DNA of 64,000 nt from an uncultured Paraburkholderia sp. (GCA_940746715.1 CALNWN010000009.1:124001-188000); one strand, 5' to 3'. Positions 44,932 through 54,867 are shown, counted from the first letter of the stretch. A program made the numbers and translations. The notes: a model not told the origin generated them from the sequence alone.

Positions 44932-46002
44932 TCACACCAAACGCCAGCCGATCGGTTCACCACCGCGCAGCGGCACAACCGGCGTGTCGCCGACCGGCAG
45001 CTCCGCGGGCAGCGCCCACTCCTCGCGACGCAGCGTGACCTTCTCGCTGTTGCGCGGCAGACCGTAGAAATCCGCGCCGAAGAAGCTCGCGAAGCCTTCC
45101 AGCTTGTCGAGCGCGCCGGCTTTGTCGAACGCCTCGGTGTACAGCTCCAGCGCATGCAGCGCCGTGTAGCAGCCCGCGCAGCCGCACGCGTGCTCCTTCA
45201 GACCCTTCGGATGCGGCGCGCTGTCCGTGCCGAGGAAGAAGCGCGGATTGCCTGACGTCGCTGCCTCGACGAGCGCCACGCGATGCGTCTCGCGCTTGAG
45301 CACCGGCAGGCAGTAGTAATGCGGGCGAATGCCGCCCTGGAAGATCGCATTGCGGTTATAGAGCAGATGGTGCGCGGTGATAGTCGCGCCTAGCAGATCG
45401 GGGCCGACGCCCGCCTCGCGAATGTAGTCCACCGCGTCTTTCGTCGTGATGTGCTCGAACACCACCTTCAGCGCCGGAAAATCGCGGCGCAGCGGCGTCA
45501 TGACCCGGTCGATGAACACCTTTTCGCGGTCGAACAGATCGATCGACGAATCCGTCACCTCGCCGTGCACGAGGAGCGGCATGCCGGTTTCCTGCATCGC
45601 CTCGAGCGTCTTCGCGCACTTCATGATGTCCGTCACGCCCGCGTCGGAGTTGGTCGTCGCGCCGGCCGGATACAGCTTTACGCCGTGCACGAAGCCGCTT
45701 TCGCGCGCGCGGCGGATTTCGTCGGGCGGCGTGTTGTCGGTCAGGTACAGCGTCATGAGCGGCTCGAACTTCGCGCCGGCCGGGATGGCGGCAACGATCC
45801 GCTCGCGGTATGCCGCTGCCATTGCCGTGGTCGTGACCGGCGGCTTCAGGTTCGGCATGATGATCGCGCGGCCGAACTGGCGCGCGGTATCCGGCAACAC
45901 CGCCGCCAGCATGGCGCCGTCGCGCACATGCAGGTGCCAGTCGTCCGGGCGAGCGAGCGTGATGGAGTCGCGGGAATCGGGAGAAGCGTTGGAAGCGGTC
46001 AT
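44932..46002 (-). CDS. pyrC: Dihydroorotase (PyrC, type II)
   Basis: 356 residues; third step of pyrimidine synthesis. Zn ligands are visible: DDWHLHVRDG (HxH), the carbamylated Lys in GVKLYPAGATTNSDAG, HGEVTD, FEHITTKDAVD, and the catalytic Asp in FLGTDSAPHPKG. ATG 46002 (MTASNASPDSRDSITLARPD). Intact, followed by the DUF3025 gene. Confidence 0.95.
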   Translation of the reverse strand: MTASNASPDSRDSITLARPDDWHLHVRDGAMLAAVLPDTARQFGRAIIMPNLKPPVTTTAMAAAYRERIVAAIPAGAKFEPLMTLYLTDNTPPDEIRRARESGFVHGVKLYPAGATTNSDAGVTDIMKCAKTLEAMQETGMPLLVHGEVTDSSIDLFDREKVFIDRVMTPLRRDFPALKVVFEHITTKDAVDYIREAGVGPDLLGATITAHHLLYNRNAIFQGGIRPHYYCLPVLKRETHRVALVEAATSGNPRFFLGTDSAPHPKGLKEHACGCAGCYTALHALELYTEAFDKAGALDKLEGFASFFGADFYGLPRNSEKVTLRREEWALPAELPVGDTPVVPLRGGEPIGWRLV

Positions 46003-46210
46003 GGCGAGAGAGAACGGAAGCAGAACGGATGGCAGCGCCGAATGCGCACAATACGGAACAATGCCCGGACAATGCACCGACGATGAGGTCAAACCGTTGT
46101 GTTGCGGCCTGAATACACGTCAATTTTGCTATTTGGCGCTTCTGGCTCGGTGATATACTTAGAAAATCATCATTGTAACGGCTTGCCCCGTTCACAGGCT
46201 TACCCGCAAC

Positions 46211-47155
46211 ATGTGCCAACTTCTCGGAATGAATTGCGCCGCGCCGACGGACGTCACGTTCTCGTTCACCGGCTTTGCGGCGCGCGGCGGCGTCACCGAT
46301 CACCATGCCGACGGCTTGGGCATCGCCTTCTTCGAAGACAAAGCGTGTCGCCTGTTCATCGACCATCAGTCGTCGGCCACTTCGCCGATCGCCGAAATGG
46401 TCAAGCGCTATCCGATCAAGTCGAAGAACACGATCGCGCATATCCGTAAGGCGACGCAAGGGCACATCCTGCTGGAAAACTGTCACCCGTTCATGCGCGA
46501 ACTATGGGGACGCCACTGGATCTTCGCGCACAACGGCGATCTGAAGGACTATTCGCCGGTGCTCTCGGGCGTCTATCAGGCAGTCGGCACAACCGACAGC
46601 GAAGTGGCCTTCTGCGCGCTGCTCGAAGGTCTGCGCAAGGCGTTTCCGGGCACGCAGCAGCCGCCGCTCAACGAGCTGTTCGCCGCGCTCGAAACGCTCA
46701 CACGCGAGATCACGCAATTCGGCGCGTTCAATTTCCTGATGTCGAATGGCCGGGCGCTGTTCGCGCATTGCTCGACGCATCTGCATTACATCGTGCGGCG
46801 CTGGCCGTTTTCCACCGCGCATCTCGTGGATGCCGACGTGTCCATCGACTTCGCGAAATACACCACGCCCGAAGACCGCGTCGCCGTGGTCGCGACGCAG
46901 CCGCTGACGGACAACGAAGTGTGGACCGCGTTTGCTCCCGGCGATCTGCTGATGTTCCAGCACGGCGACGTGATTGGCCGCGTCAATGTGCCGGTGCCGG
47001 CCTCGGTGCTGGAAAAGCTGCGCAATCCGTGTCTGGACGCGTCCGCTTCGGCGAGCACGATTGCGGCTTCGGTCGCGGCTTCGCCTGCTCTCGCGGAAGT
47101 GGAAGTGGATGTCGATCTCGAAGCAGCCGACGACGCCGCGGCGTTCGAGTCGTGA
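46211..47155 (+). CDS. YafJ-type class II glutamine amidotransferase
   Basis: 314 residues with the N-terminal nucleophile Cys2 (MCQLLGMNCAAPTDVTFSFT), GLGIAFFEDKACRLFIDHQS, HIRKATQGHILLENCHPF and HNGDLKDYSP, which form the glutaminase site. YafJ-like proteins lack a fused synthetase and the acceptor is unknown. The C-terminal 40 residues are acidic and Ala-rich. ATG 46211. Confidence 0.9.
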   Translation: MCQLLGMNCAAPTDVTFSFTGFAARGGVTDHHADGLGIAFFEDKACRLFIDHQSSATSPIAEMVKRYPIKSKNTIAHIRKATQGHILLENCHPFMRELWGRHWIFAHNGDLKDYSPVLSGVYQAVGTTDSEVAFCALLEGLRKAFPGTQQPPLNELFAALETLTREITQFGAFNFLMSNGRALFAHCSTHLHYIVRRWPFSTAHLVDADVSIDFAKYTTPEDRVAVVATQPLTDNEVWTAFAPGDLLMFQHGDVIGRVNVPVPASVLEKLRNPCLDASASASTIAASVAASPALAEVEVDVDLEAADDAAAFES

Positions 47156-47188
47156 CGCGCGCCGGCGAGCCAGCCGCGCGTCGATAAA

Positions 47189-47214
47189 AAAAGCCGCTCG
47201 TTCGAGCGGCTTTT
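47189..47214. terminator. Terminator between the YafJ-like gene and gltL
   Basis: Stem AAAAGCCGCTCG (47189-47200) / CGAGCGGCTTTT (47203-47214), A run upstream and T run downstream; convergent genes on both sides. Confidence 0.9.
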
Positions 47215-47264
47215 CGTTGGCCGAGCGCCGCGCAAAAAGCGCCGCGGCCTCCGGTGTTCCAGCC

Positions 47265-47990
47265 TCAGTGCAGGATCTTCGCCAGAAAATCCTTCGCGCG
47301 ATCGGACTTCGGATTGGCGAAGAAGTCTTCCTTGCGGTCGTCTTCGACGATCAAGCCCTTGTCCATGAAAATCACGCGGTGCGCGACCTTCTTCGCGAAG
47401 CCCATTTCGTGTGTCACGCACATCATGGTCATGCCTTCCTGCGCGAGTTCGACCATCACGTCGAGCACTTCGTTGATCATTTCCGGGTCAAGCGCCGAAG
47501 TCGGCTCGTCGAACAGCATCGCGATCGAGTCCATGGACAGCGCGCGCGCAATCGCCACGCGCTGCTGCTGACCGCCCGACAACTGCCCCGGGAATTTGTC
47601 CGCGTGCGCGCGCAGGCCGACGCGCTCCAGCAGCTTCAGACCCTTCGCCGACGCTTCGTCCTTCGAGCGGCCGAGCACCTTGATCTGCGCGAGCGTGAGG
47701 TTTTGCACGATCGACAGATGCGGGAACAGCTCGAAGTGCTGGAACACCATGCCGACCTTCGAGCGCAGCTTCGACAGATTGGTTTTCTTATCCGTCAGCG
47801 ACTGACCGTTGATGACGATCTCGCCCTTCTGGAATGGCTCGAGGCCATTCACGGTCTTGATCAGCGTGGACTTGCCCGACCCCGACGGCCCGCACACCAC
47901 GACCACTTCACCCTTTTTGACTTCCGTGGTGCAGTCGGTCAGCACCTGAAACTGGCCGTACCACTTCGAAACATTCTTGATAGAGATCAT
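47265..47990 (-). CDS. gltL: Glutamate/aspartate ABC transporter ATP-binding protein
   Basis: 241 residues. Walker A VCGPSGSGKSTLIKTVNGLE, signature PGQLSGGQQQRVAIARALS, Walker B LFDEPTSALDPEMINEVLDV and the switch His in CVTHEMGFAKK. Last gene of gltIJKL; its ATG overlaps the gltK stop by four bases. Powers uptake of acidic amino acids. Confidence 0.95.
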   Translation of the reverse strand: MISIKNVSKWYGQFQVLTDCTTEVKKGEVVVVCGPSGSGKSTLIKTVNGLEPFQKGEIVINGQSLTDKKTNLSKLRSKVGMVFQHFELFPHLSIVQNLTLAQIKVLGRSKDEASAKGLKLLERVGLRAHADKFPGQLSGGQQQRVAIARALSMDSIAMLFDEPTSALDPEMINEVLDVMVELAQEGMTMMCVTHEMGFAKKVAHRVIFMDKGLIVEDDRKEDFFANPKSDRAKDFLAKILH

Positions 47991-48667
47991 CTTGCGACCT
48001 TTTTCTGAAAACCTTTGACGAGGCTCGACGCGATCACGCAGATCACGAAATAACACGCGCCCGCGAACAGTACCATTTCGACATTCGTACCGTCACGGTC
48101 GCCAATATTCGTGGCGGTGCGGAAGAAGTCGGCGAGGCTGATCACGTAGACGAGCGACGTATCCTGAAAGAGCACGATGCCCTGCGTGAGCAGCAAGGGC
48201 ACCATCGCGCGAAATGCCTGCGGCAGGATGATGAGGCGCATGGCCTGCCCGTAGCCCATGCCGAGTGCGAACGCCGCGTTGACCTGTCCGCGCGGCACCG
48301 CCTGAATGCCCGCGCGGATGATCTCCGAGTAATACGCCGCCTCGAAGAGCGAAAACGCGACCATGGCCGACGCGAGACGAATGTCGATATCCGCCGACAG
48401 CCCGAGCACATTCTGCAGCACCTGCGGCACGATCAGGAAGAACCACAGCAGGACCATCACCAGCGGGATCGAACGGAAAATCGTCACGTAGCCCTTCGCG
48501 AACCACTCGAAAGGCTTGAACGACGACAGCCTCAGCATCGCGAGGACCGTGCCCCAGACGATGCCGACCACGATTGCGATCAGCGTGATCTTGAAAGTGA
48601 CGATGGCGCCGGTCCACAGCGTAGGCAGTGCGCCCGGAATACCGCTCCAGTCGAAATGGTGCATCAC
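47987..48667 (-). CDS. gltK: Glutamate/aspartate ABC transporter permease GltK
   Basis: 226 residues, inner membrane, HisM/GltK type: TLWTGAIVTFKITLIAIVVG at the start and the EAA-loop region EIIRAGIQAVPRGQVNAAFA contacting GltL. Overlaps gltJ by four bases upstream (ATGA) and gltL downstream. Confidence 0.93.
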   Translation of the reverse strand: MMHHFDWSGIPGALPTLWTGAIVTFKITLIAIVVGIVWGTVLAMLRLSSFKPFEWFAKGYVTIFRSIPLVMVLLWFFLIVPQVLQNVLGLSADIDIRLASAMVAFSLFEAAYYSEIIRAGIQAVPRGQVNAAFALGMGYGQAMRLIILPQAFRAMVPLLLTQGIVLFQDTSLVYVISLADFFRTATNIGDRDGTNVEMVLFAGACYFVICVIASSLVKGFQKKVAR

Positions 48668-49410
48668 TTGCCTCCGATATAGCCGGGCAACCGGGACTTT
48701 GCTTCGACCCAGCGCATCAGTTGCATCACGACCAGGTTGATCAGCACGTACGCGAGCGTGACGGCGATGAACGACTCATAGGTCTGCGACGTGTAGTCGA
48801 CGAGCTGACGCGCCTGTGCGGACAGATCGAGCAGACCGATGGTCGACGCGACCGCCGAGTTCTTGAAGATATTCAGGAACTCGGACGTGAGCGGCGGCAC
48901 GATGATCCGGTAAGCAACCGGCAGCAGCACGTAGCGATACGTCTGCCATTGCGTGAAGCCCATGGCGAGGCCCGCGGCGCGCTGGCCGCGCGGCAGCGCG
49001 TTGATGCCCGAGCGCACCTGCTCGCACACGCGCGCGGCGGTGAAGAGCCCGAGGCAGATGATCGACGCGGAGAAGAACTGCGCGCCCGGAGGCAATTGCT
49101 TGAACCAGTTGCCGATGGACACCGGCAGCAATTCCGGTATCACGAGATACCAGGTGAAGAACTGCACGATCAGCGGAATGTTACGGAAAATCGCGACGTA
49201 GACGGTGCCGATGCCCGACGCCCATTTATTCGGCACCGTGCGCAGCACGCCGAAAAACGAACCGACGATCAGCGCGATTACCCATGCCGACAGCGACACG
49301 GTAATCGTTACCCAGAAGCCCGACAGCAACCAGCCCAGATAAGTGGTCGGCTCGCCGGTGGAGACCGGAGTTAGCAGAATGCCCCAGTTCCAATGATATG
49401 ACATGACCAA
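48664..49410 (-). CDS. gltJ: Glutamate/aspartate ABC transporter permease GltJ
   Basis: 248 residues, inner membrane, with PTTYLGWLLSGFWVTITVSL near the start and the coupling loop CEQVRSGINALPRGQRAAGL. Pairs with GltK. Starts 76 bases after gltI. Confidence 0.93.
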   Translation of the reverse strand: MVMSYHWNWGILLTPVSTGEPTTYLGWLLSGFWVTITVSLSAWVIALIVGSFFGVLRTVPNKWASGIGTVYVAIFRNIPLIVQFFTWYLVIPELLPVSIGNWFKQLPPGAQFFSASIICLGLFTAARVCEQVRSGINALPRGQRAAGLAMGFTQWQTYRYVLLPVAYRIIVPPLTSEFLNIFKNSAVASTIGLLDLSAQARQLVDYTSQTYESFIAVTLAYVLINLVVMQLMRWVEAKSRLPGYIGGK

Positions 49411-49486
49411 GACTCCAGCAAAAAGAAACGGAAGAAGCGCGCGGCCCCTTCCGTTTCATTCAGCATTTCAAAAAAACAGCTAAGGT

Positions 49487-50380
49487 TTAATCGATTGCCT
49501 TGTCATTCGGGCTCTTGAAGAGCGCCTTCATGGCGTCGCTTTCCGGGAAGTTCAGGTTCAGGCCCTTCGGCGGAATCGGCGATTCGAACCACTTCTTGTA
49601 GATCTTGTTGGCTTCGCCCGAGGTTTCGACCTTCGCGATCGCCTCGTCCACAACCTTCTTGAACTTCGGATCGTTCTTGCGCAGCATGCAGCCGTACGCT
49701 TCATGCGACTGCGGCGCGCCGACGATCACGAAATCGCCCGGATTGTTCGACTTGGCGCGCTCGCCGGCGAGCAGCGCGTCGTCCATCATGAACGCGGCGG
49801 CACGGCCGGTGGACAGCGTCAGGAACGACTCGCCGTGGTCCTTCGCGCTGATGATGTTCATGCCCATGTTCTTGTCCTGGTTCATCTTGCGAAGCAGGCG
49901 CTCGGACGTGGTGCCGGCGGTCGTGACGACCGTCTTGCCCTTCAGGTCGGCCCAGTCCTTGATGCCCGAATCCTTCTTGGTCATCAGACGCGTGCCGATC
50001 ACAAAGATCGTGTTCGAGAACGCCACCTGTTGCTGGCGTTCCGCGTTATTCGTGGTGGAGCCGCATTCCATGTCGACGGTGCCGTTCTGCACCAGCGGAA
50101 TACGGTTTTGCGATGTGACCGGAATCAGCTTCACTTTCAGGTTCGGCGCATTCAGCTTCTGCTTGACCGCGTCGACCACCTTCAGCGCGAATTCCTGCGA
50201 ATAGCCGATCACATTCTGCTTGTCGTCATAGTAGGAAAACGGAATCGACGATTCGCGATGGCCCAGCGAAATGACGCCCGTGTCCTTGATTTTCTTCAGC
50301 GTGCCGGCGTCCTGCGCGTGCGCGCCAACCGTAAACAGTCCGAGAGTCGCGAGCAGCAACGCAGCCTTTTTAACCTTCAT
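49487..50380 (-). CDS. gltI: Glutamate/aspartate periplasmic binding protein
   Basis: 297 residues. Signal peptide MKVKKAALLLATLGLFTVGA cleaved after AHA. SBP_bac_3 domain: GVISLGHRESSIPFSYYDDK, VIGYSQEFALKVVDAVKQKL, and TVDMECGSTTNNAERQQQVA with the acidic-ligand Arg/Thr residues. ATG 50380 follows AAGGAGAT. A much longer upstream frame is not coding. First gene of the transporter operon, downstream of gdhA. Confidence 0.95.
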   Translation of the reverse strand: MKVKKAALLLATLGLFTVGAHAQDAGTLKKIKDTGVISLGHRESSIPFSYYDDKQNVIGYSQEFALKVVDAVKQKLNAPNLKVKLIPVTSQNRIPLVQNGTVDMECGSTTNNAERQQQVAFSNTIFVIGTRLMTKKDSGIKDWADLKGKTVVTTAGTTSERLLRKMNQDKNMGMNIISAKDHGESFLTLSTGRAAAFMMDDALLAGERAKSNNPGDFVIVGAPQSHEAYGCMLRKNDPKFKKVVDEAIAKVETSGEANKIYKKWFESPIPPKGLNLNFPESDAMKALFKSPNDKAID

Positions 50381-50524
50381 GTTTGATCTCCTTGGCAAGA
50401 ACCGGCGCCAGTTTAGCAAAGTAATTATTCTGAAAGTACGGCAGTAAACCATGGTTGTTGCGTACACGCCGCTATCGGCGGGCGACGGATTCGCGCAGTC
50501 GGTCAAGGTTTCCGGATATGCAAA

Positions 50525-50555
50525 GGCGGGCGGCATCTTTACGATGCCGCCCGCC
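50525..50555 (-). terminator. Strong hairpin downstream of gdhA
   Basis: Perfect 12-bp stem GGCGGGCGGCAT (50525-50536) / ATGCCGCCCGCC (50544-50555), loop of 7. On the minus strand only TTT follows, so it may be a weak terminator or an attenuator between gdhA and gltI. The rest of 50381-50678 shows no gene. Confidence 0.5.
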
Positions 50556-50678
50556 AGGTCCAACGCGCGCTCTTGTGGAGCACGTTCAGGCATGCGCATT
50601 CACGTGAAATGCACGGCGCATCCGCGAGGTAGCGGACCCGCCGTTTTCTCTTCCGCCTGCTGTAGTTACAGCCTGCGA

Positions 50679-51992
50679 TCAGGGATACAGGCCGCGCATT
50701 TCGCGCGCTTGCAGAATCCGCTTACACGCGACGATAAACGCCGCCGTGCGCACGGAAACGCTCTGCTCGCTCGACACCTGCCACACGGCGGCAAACGCTT
50801 CGCGCATGACGCGCTCGAGGCGCTGGTTGATTTCGTCTTCGGTCCAGAAAAAGCTGGAGAAGTCCTGCACCCATTCGAAGTACGACACCGTCACGCCGCC
50901 GGCGTTGGCCGCCACGTCCGGAATCACGAGGATGCCGCGGTCGTGCAGGATGTCGTCGGCTGCCGTGGTGGTCGGGCCGTTTGCGCCTTCCACGACGATC
51001 CGCGTCTTGATCTTGCCGGCATTCTTTTCAGTGATCTGGTTTTCGAGCGCCGCCGGAATCAGGATATCCGACTCCACGGTCCAGAACTCTTCGTTCGTCA
51101 CCGCGTCGGCTTCCGGGAAACCGCCCACGCCGTCCGTCTTCGCGACGTGCTCGAGCAGCGCGACCGCGTCGATACCCGTCGACTTGTACAGCGAGCCCGT
51201 GTGATCCTGCACCGCGACGACTTTCGCGCCCGCTTCCTGGAAGAGACGCGCGGCAATCCCGCCGACGTTGCCGAAGCCTTGCACGGCAATGCGCGCCCCT
51301 TCGATGTCGAAGCCGATGCGGCGTGCCGCTTCGCAGCCCACCACGAACACGCCGCGGCCCGTCGCTTCACGTCGGCCGAGCGAACCGCCGAGCGTGATCG
51401 GCTTGCCGGTCACGACGCCGGTTGCCGTTTGGCCCTGGTTCATCGAGTACGTGTCCATCATCCACGCCATGATCTGCTCGTTCGTGTTCACGTCTGGCGC
51501 GGGAATGTCGGTGTTCGGTCCGATGATGATGCCGATTTCGCTGGTGTAGCGGCGCGTCACGCGCTCCAGTTCGCCACGCGAGAGCTTGCGCGGATCGAGG
51601 CGGATACCGCCCTTCGCGCCGCCGTAAGGAACGTTCACCGCGGCGTTTTTGACCGACATCCATGCGGACAGCGCCATCACTTCCGACAGCGTCACGTCCT
51701 GGTGATAGCGCACGCCGCCCTTGCCCGGACCGCGCGACACGTTGTGCTGCACGCGGTAGCCCTCGAAGTGCGCGACGGTGCCGTTATCGAGCTCGATAGG
51801 CACGTCGACGATCAGTATGCGCTTCGGGCGCTTCAGGGTTTCGAGCCAGCGGGACAGCGAGCCGAGGTACGGCGCGACGCGGTCGACCTGGCGGAGGTAG
51901 TTACCCCACGGGCCGAGGTCATCGCTATTCAGGTAGGAGGGAACGGATTGCAACGTTGAGGCGGATTGGGCGACTTGCTGCTGGGAAGACAT
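50679..51992 (-). CDS. gdhA: Glutamate dehydrogenase
   Basis: 437 residues. Interconverts glutamate and 2-oxoglutarate + ammonia. N-terminal substrate domain with GKGGVRYHQDVTLSEVMALS and the catalytic-Lys motif YGGAKGGIRLDP; Rossmann domain IAVQGFGNVGGIAARLFQEA; EGANGPTTTAADDIL. Cofactor (NAD or NADP) cannot be assigned safely. It lies directly upstream of gltIJKL on the same strand, linking glutamate uptake and metabolism. Intact. Confidence 0.95.
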   Translation of the reverse strand: MSSQQQVAQSASTLQSVPSYLNSDDLGPWGNYLRQVDRVAPYLGSLSRWLETLKRPKRILIVDVPIELDNGTVAHFEGYRVQHNVSRGPGKGGVRYHQDVTLSEVMALSAWMSVKNAAVNVPYGGAKGGIRLDPRKLSRGELERVTRRYTSEIGIIIGPNTDIPAPDVNTNEQIMAWMMDTYSMNQGQTATGVVTGKPITLGGSLGRREATGRGVFVVGCEAARRIGFDIEGARIAVQGFGNVGGIAARLFQEAGAKVVAVQDHTGSLYKSTGIDAVALLEHVAKTDGVGGFPEADAVTNEEFWTVESDILIPAALENQITEKNAGKIKTRIVVEGANGPTTTAADDILHDRGILVIPDVAANAGGVTVSYFEWVQDFSSFFWTEDEINQRLERVMREAFAAVWQVSSEQSVSVRTAAFIVACKRILQAREMRGLYP

Positions 51993-52069
51993 GAACGCTC
52001 CGGCGTTGATCGAATAGCAGCATTGTCGAAAAACGCCGATTTGAAATCCAATGCCGTTTCCTTATCCGG

Positions 52070-52088
52070 TTATGTTTTTTTTGCATAA
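52070..52088. promoter_or_regulatory. Dyad upstream of gdhA, possible LysR-type site
   Basis: TTATG (52070-52074), nine bases with a T8 run, CATAA (52084-52088). It sits about 80 bases before the gdhA start, close to the end of a LysR-family gene on the same strand. LysR-type regulators bind short interrupted dyads. Function is a guess from position. Confidence 0.3.
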
Positions 52089-52196
52089 TCATGCCGAAGC
52101 CGCAAATTCGTGTCGCGGTAGCGCACGTTTGCTGCGGGCTTCATGCAGGTTCCAGGCAAACCTTGACCAGTTTTCAAGCGCGGCTCGCGCCGGCGC

Positions 52197-53153
52197 TCAT
52201 GCGCCGCCGTGCGTCAGCTCTTCCGAGACCACGTCCCACAGCTGCCGCACGAAGATCTGACGCGCGTCGTCGCTCTTCGCGGCCAGCTTGTCGCGGTAAA
52301 GGCGTATTTCCATGGTGAGCGTGAGTTGCCCTTCGGGCGTGCCGCGCTTGGCGCGGTCGAGCCGGATGAGCTTGCCGTCCGCGACTGCGTCTTCCACCGC
52401 GCTATGCGGCAGGAATGCAATGCCGTGGCCCGCCAGCGCCATCGCCTTCAGACCTTCGGCCATGTCGGTTTCGTAGAGCCGGTCCAGATAGAGGCGCTCC
52501 GGCGCGTTGGCCAGAATCACCTCCGTCATGCGGCCCAGGTAAGCGTTGGGCGTGTACGACAGGTAAGGCGTGGGCGCCTCCGCGGTACCCGGCAACGTGT
52601 GACGCGGACGGCCCGCGCGGCACGGCGCGGAAAACGGACTGATCGGCTCGTTGCCAAGCGTCAGCATGTCGTAGCGGCCCGGATCGAGCGCGACGGGATG
52701 GCTGGGATGGTGATAGCCCATCACCAGATCGCAGCCGCCTTCCACCAGCGAGAGCGCCGCGTCGTGCACGTTGAGCGCGCGCAGCCGCGTATGGATCGTG
52801 CCCATCTGCGCCTCGATGCGTTGCAGCCAGCGCGGAAAGTAAGTGAGCGACAGCGTGTGCGGCACGGCGAATTCGATGGTCGCCTGCGGCGTCGCCGTGT
52901 GGCCGCGCAGCAGCGCGCGCGCCTCGTGGAACTGCGACAGCATGGCGAGCGCCTGTTCGTTGAACACCTGGCCCGCCGGCGTCAGGCGCGTCGGATACAC
53001 CGAGCGGTCGATCAGTTCCGTGCCGAGCCAGGCCTCCAGCGCCTGGATGCGTCGCGAGAACGCCGGCTGCGTGACATGGCGCAGCTCAGCCGAGCGGCTG
53101 AAACTGTGCGTTTCCGCGAGCGAAACGAAGTCTTCGAGCCATTTGAGTTCCAT
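52197..53153 (-). CDS. LysR-family transcriptional regulator (HypT/YjiE-like)
   Basis: 318 residues. The N-terminal winged helix (MELKWLEDFVSLAETHSFSR SAE... then VTQPAFSRRIQALEAWLG) is followed by a periplasmic-binding-like sensor domain. The start MELKWLEDFVSLAETHSFSR and the overall pattern recall E. coli HypT, a hypochlorite-responsive activator, but the oxidisable Met residues cannot be judged here. Divergent from purB, upstream of gdhA on the same strand. Confidence 0.85.
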   Translation of the reverse strand: MELKWLEDFVSLAETHSFSRSAELRHVTQPAFSRRIQALEAWLGTELIDRSVYPTRLTPAGQVFNEQALAMLSQFHEARALLRGHTATPQATIEFAVPHTLSLTYFPRWLQRIEAQMGTIHTRLRALNVHDAALSLVEGGCDLVMGYHHPSHPVALDPGRYDMLTLGNEPISPFSAPCRAGRPRHTLPGTAEAPTPYLSYTPNAYLGRMTEVILANAPERLYLDRLYETDMAEGLKAMALAGHGIAFLPHSAVEDAVADGKLIRLDRAKRGTPEGQLTLTMEIRLYRDKLAAKSDDARQIFVRQLWDVVSEELTHGGA

Positions 53154-53389
53154 GCGAAGCCTGCTGCCGGCGAGAAAGAAGAAGTCAGCATTCTAGTGGC
53201 TCTGCGAATGCGTCCATCCGGTCGCCGGTCGCGTCGCCCGTACGGGGTTCAGTTCGGCTCAGTGCGGCTGAGCGCCGGCCGCCGGATTCCGGGTCAATCC
53301 GCCCGTAGTGGTAAAATTCGCGGTTCCCTCCGTTCCGATCTGCCCGCTGTCACTTCAGCGGGCGCTCAACGCTTAGACCAGCCGCCATC

Positions 53390-54778
53390 ATGTCCGACAC
53401 CCGCCCCGACACCCTGTTCGCGCTGAATGCGCTCTCCCCGCTCGACGGCCGCTATGCGTCGAAAACCGAAGCTCTGCGCGACTGGCTTTCGGAATCCGCG
53501 TTCATGCGCAATCGCGTGACGGTCGAAATTCATTGGCTGATCGCGCTGTCGCGCGCCGGTTTCGCCGAAGTGCCGCGCTTCTCCCAAGCGTCCGAGCAGT
53601 TCCTGCTGCAACTGGCCGAGCGCTTCACCGCGCACGACGCCGCGCGCATCAAGGAAATCGAGCGCGTGACGAACCACGACGTGAAAGCCGTCGAATACTG
53701 GCTGAAGGAGTCGGTCAAGGGTCAGGAAGAACTGGAACGCGCGAGCGAGTTCATCCACTTCGCGTGCACGTCGGAAGACATCAACAACACGTCGCACGGC
53801 CTGATGCTCGCGGGCGCCCGCGAGCACGTCATTCTGCCGGCGCTGCGCACCGTGCATCAGAAGCTCGTCGCGCTGGCTCACGCGCACGCCGCGCAGCCCA
53901 TGCTGTCGCGCACGCACGGCCAGCCGGCCAGCCCGACCACGCTCGGCAAGGAAATCGCCAACGTGGCCGCGCGCCTCGCACGCGCCATCGAGCGTATTGC
54001 CAACGTCGAACTGCTCGGCAAGATGAACGGCGCGGTCGGCAACTTCAATGCGCACCTGTCGGCGTATCCGGAGTTCGACTGGGAAGCCTTCTCGCGCGAA
54101 GTGGTCGAACAGCGCCTGAAGCTCACCTTCAATCCGTACACGATCCAGATCGAGCCGCACGACTACATGGCCGAACTGTTCGACGCCGTCGCGCGCGCGA
54201 ACACGATCCTGCTGGACCTCGACCGCGACATCTGGGGCTACATCTCGGTCGGCTATTTCAAGCAGCGCACCAAGGCCGGCGAGATCGGTTCGTCGACGAT
54301 GCCGCACAAGGTCAACCCGATCGACTTCGAAAACTCCGAAGGCAACCTGGGTCTCGCGAACGCCACGCTGCGCCACCTCGCCGACAAGCTGCCGGTTTCG
54401 CGCTGGCAGCGCGACCTGACCGATTCCACGGTGCTGCGCAACATGGGCGTCGCGTTCGGCTATTCGCTGCTCGCGTACGACTCGCTGATCCGCGGTCTGG
54501 ACAAGCTGGAAGTGAACGCGCAGCGTCTGAACGAAGATCTCGACAACTGCTGGGAAGTGCTGGCCGAGCCGGTGCAAACGGTGATGCGCCGCTACGGCAT
54601 CGAAAATCCGTACGAACAGCTGAAGGAACTGACGCGCGGCAAGGGCATTACGCGTGAGGCGCTGCAGGCGTTTGTCGGCGGCCTGGCGATTCCGCAGGAC
54701 GCGAAAGACCGCTTGCTCGCGATGACGCCGGCGTCGTATATCGGCAAGGCTGTGGAACTGGCGAAGCGCATCGGCTAA
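53390..54778 (+). CDS. purB: Adenylosuccinate lyase
   Basis: 462 residues. Acts twice in purine synthesis (SAICAR and adenylosuccinate cleavage). Superfamily signature GSSTMPHKVNPIDFENSEGN, catalytic His region ACTSEDINNTSHGLML and RTHGQPASPTTLGKEIANVA. ATG 53390. A TAAAAT about 75 bases upstream may be the -10. Followed by a terminator. Confidence 0.97.
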   Translation: MSDTRPDTLFALNALSPLDGRYASKTEALRDWLSESAFMRNRVTVEIHWLIALSRAGFAEVPRFSQASEQFLLQLAERFTAHDAARIKEIERVTNHDVKAVEYWLKESVKGQEELERASEFIHFACTSEDINNTSHGLMLAGAREHVILPALRTVHQKLVALAHAHAAQPMLSRTHGQPASPTTLGKEIANVAARLARAIERIANVELLGKMNGAVGNFNAHLSAYPEFDWEAFSREVVEQRLKLTFNPYTIQIEPHDYMAELFDAVARANTILLDLDRDIWGYISVGYFKQRTKAGEIGSSTMPHKVNPIDFENSEGNLGLANATLRHLADKLPVSRWQRDLTDSTVLRNMGVAFGYSLLAYDSLIRGLDKLEVNAQRLNEDLDNCWEVLAEPVQTVMRRYGIENPYEQLKELTRGKGITREALQAFVGGLAIPQDAKDRLLAMTPASYIGKAVELAKRIG

Positions 54779-54842
54779 AGCATGAGGCCTGACGCGTTAC
54801 GCCTTGCCCGGCTCCGGCCGGGTATTAGCGCCGCAGCAGAAG

Positions 54843-54867
54843 AAAAGCCGCTCCAAGGAGCGGTTTT
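54843..54867. terminator. Terminator between purB and gntK
   Basis: Stem CCGCTCC (54848-54854) / GGAGCGG (54857-54863) flanked by AAAAG and TTTT; convergent genes. Confidence 0.75.
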
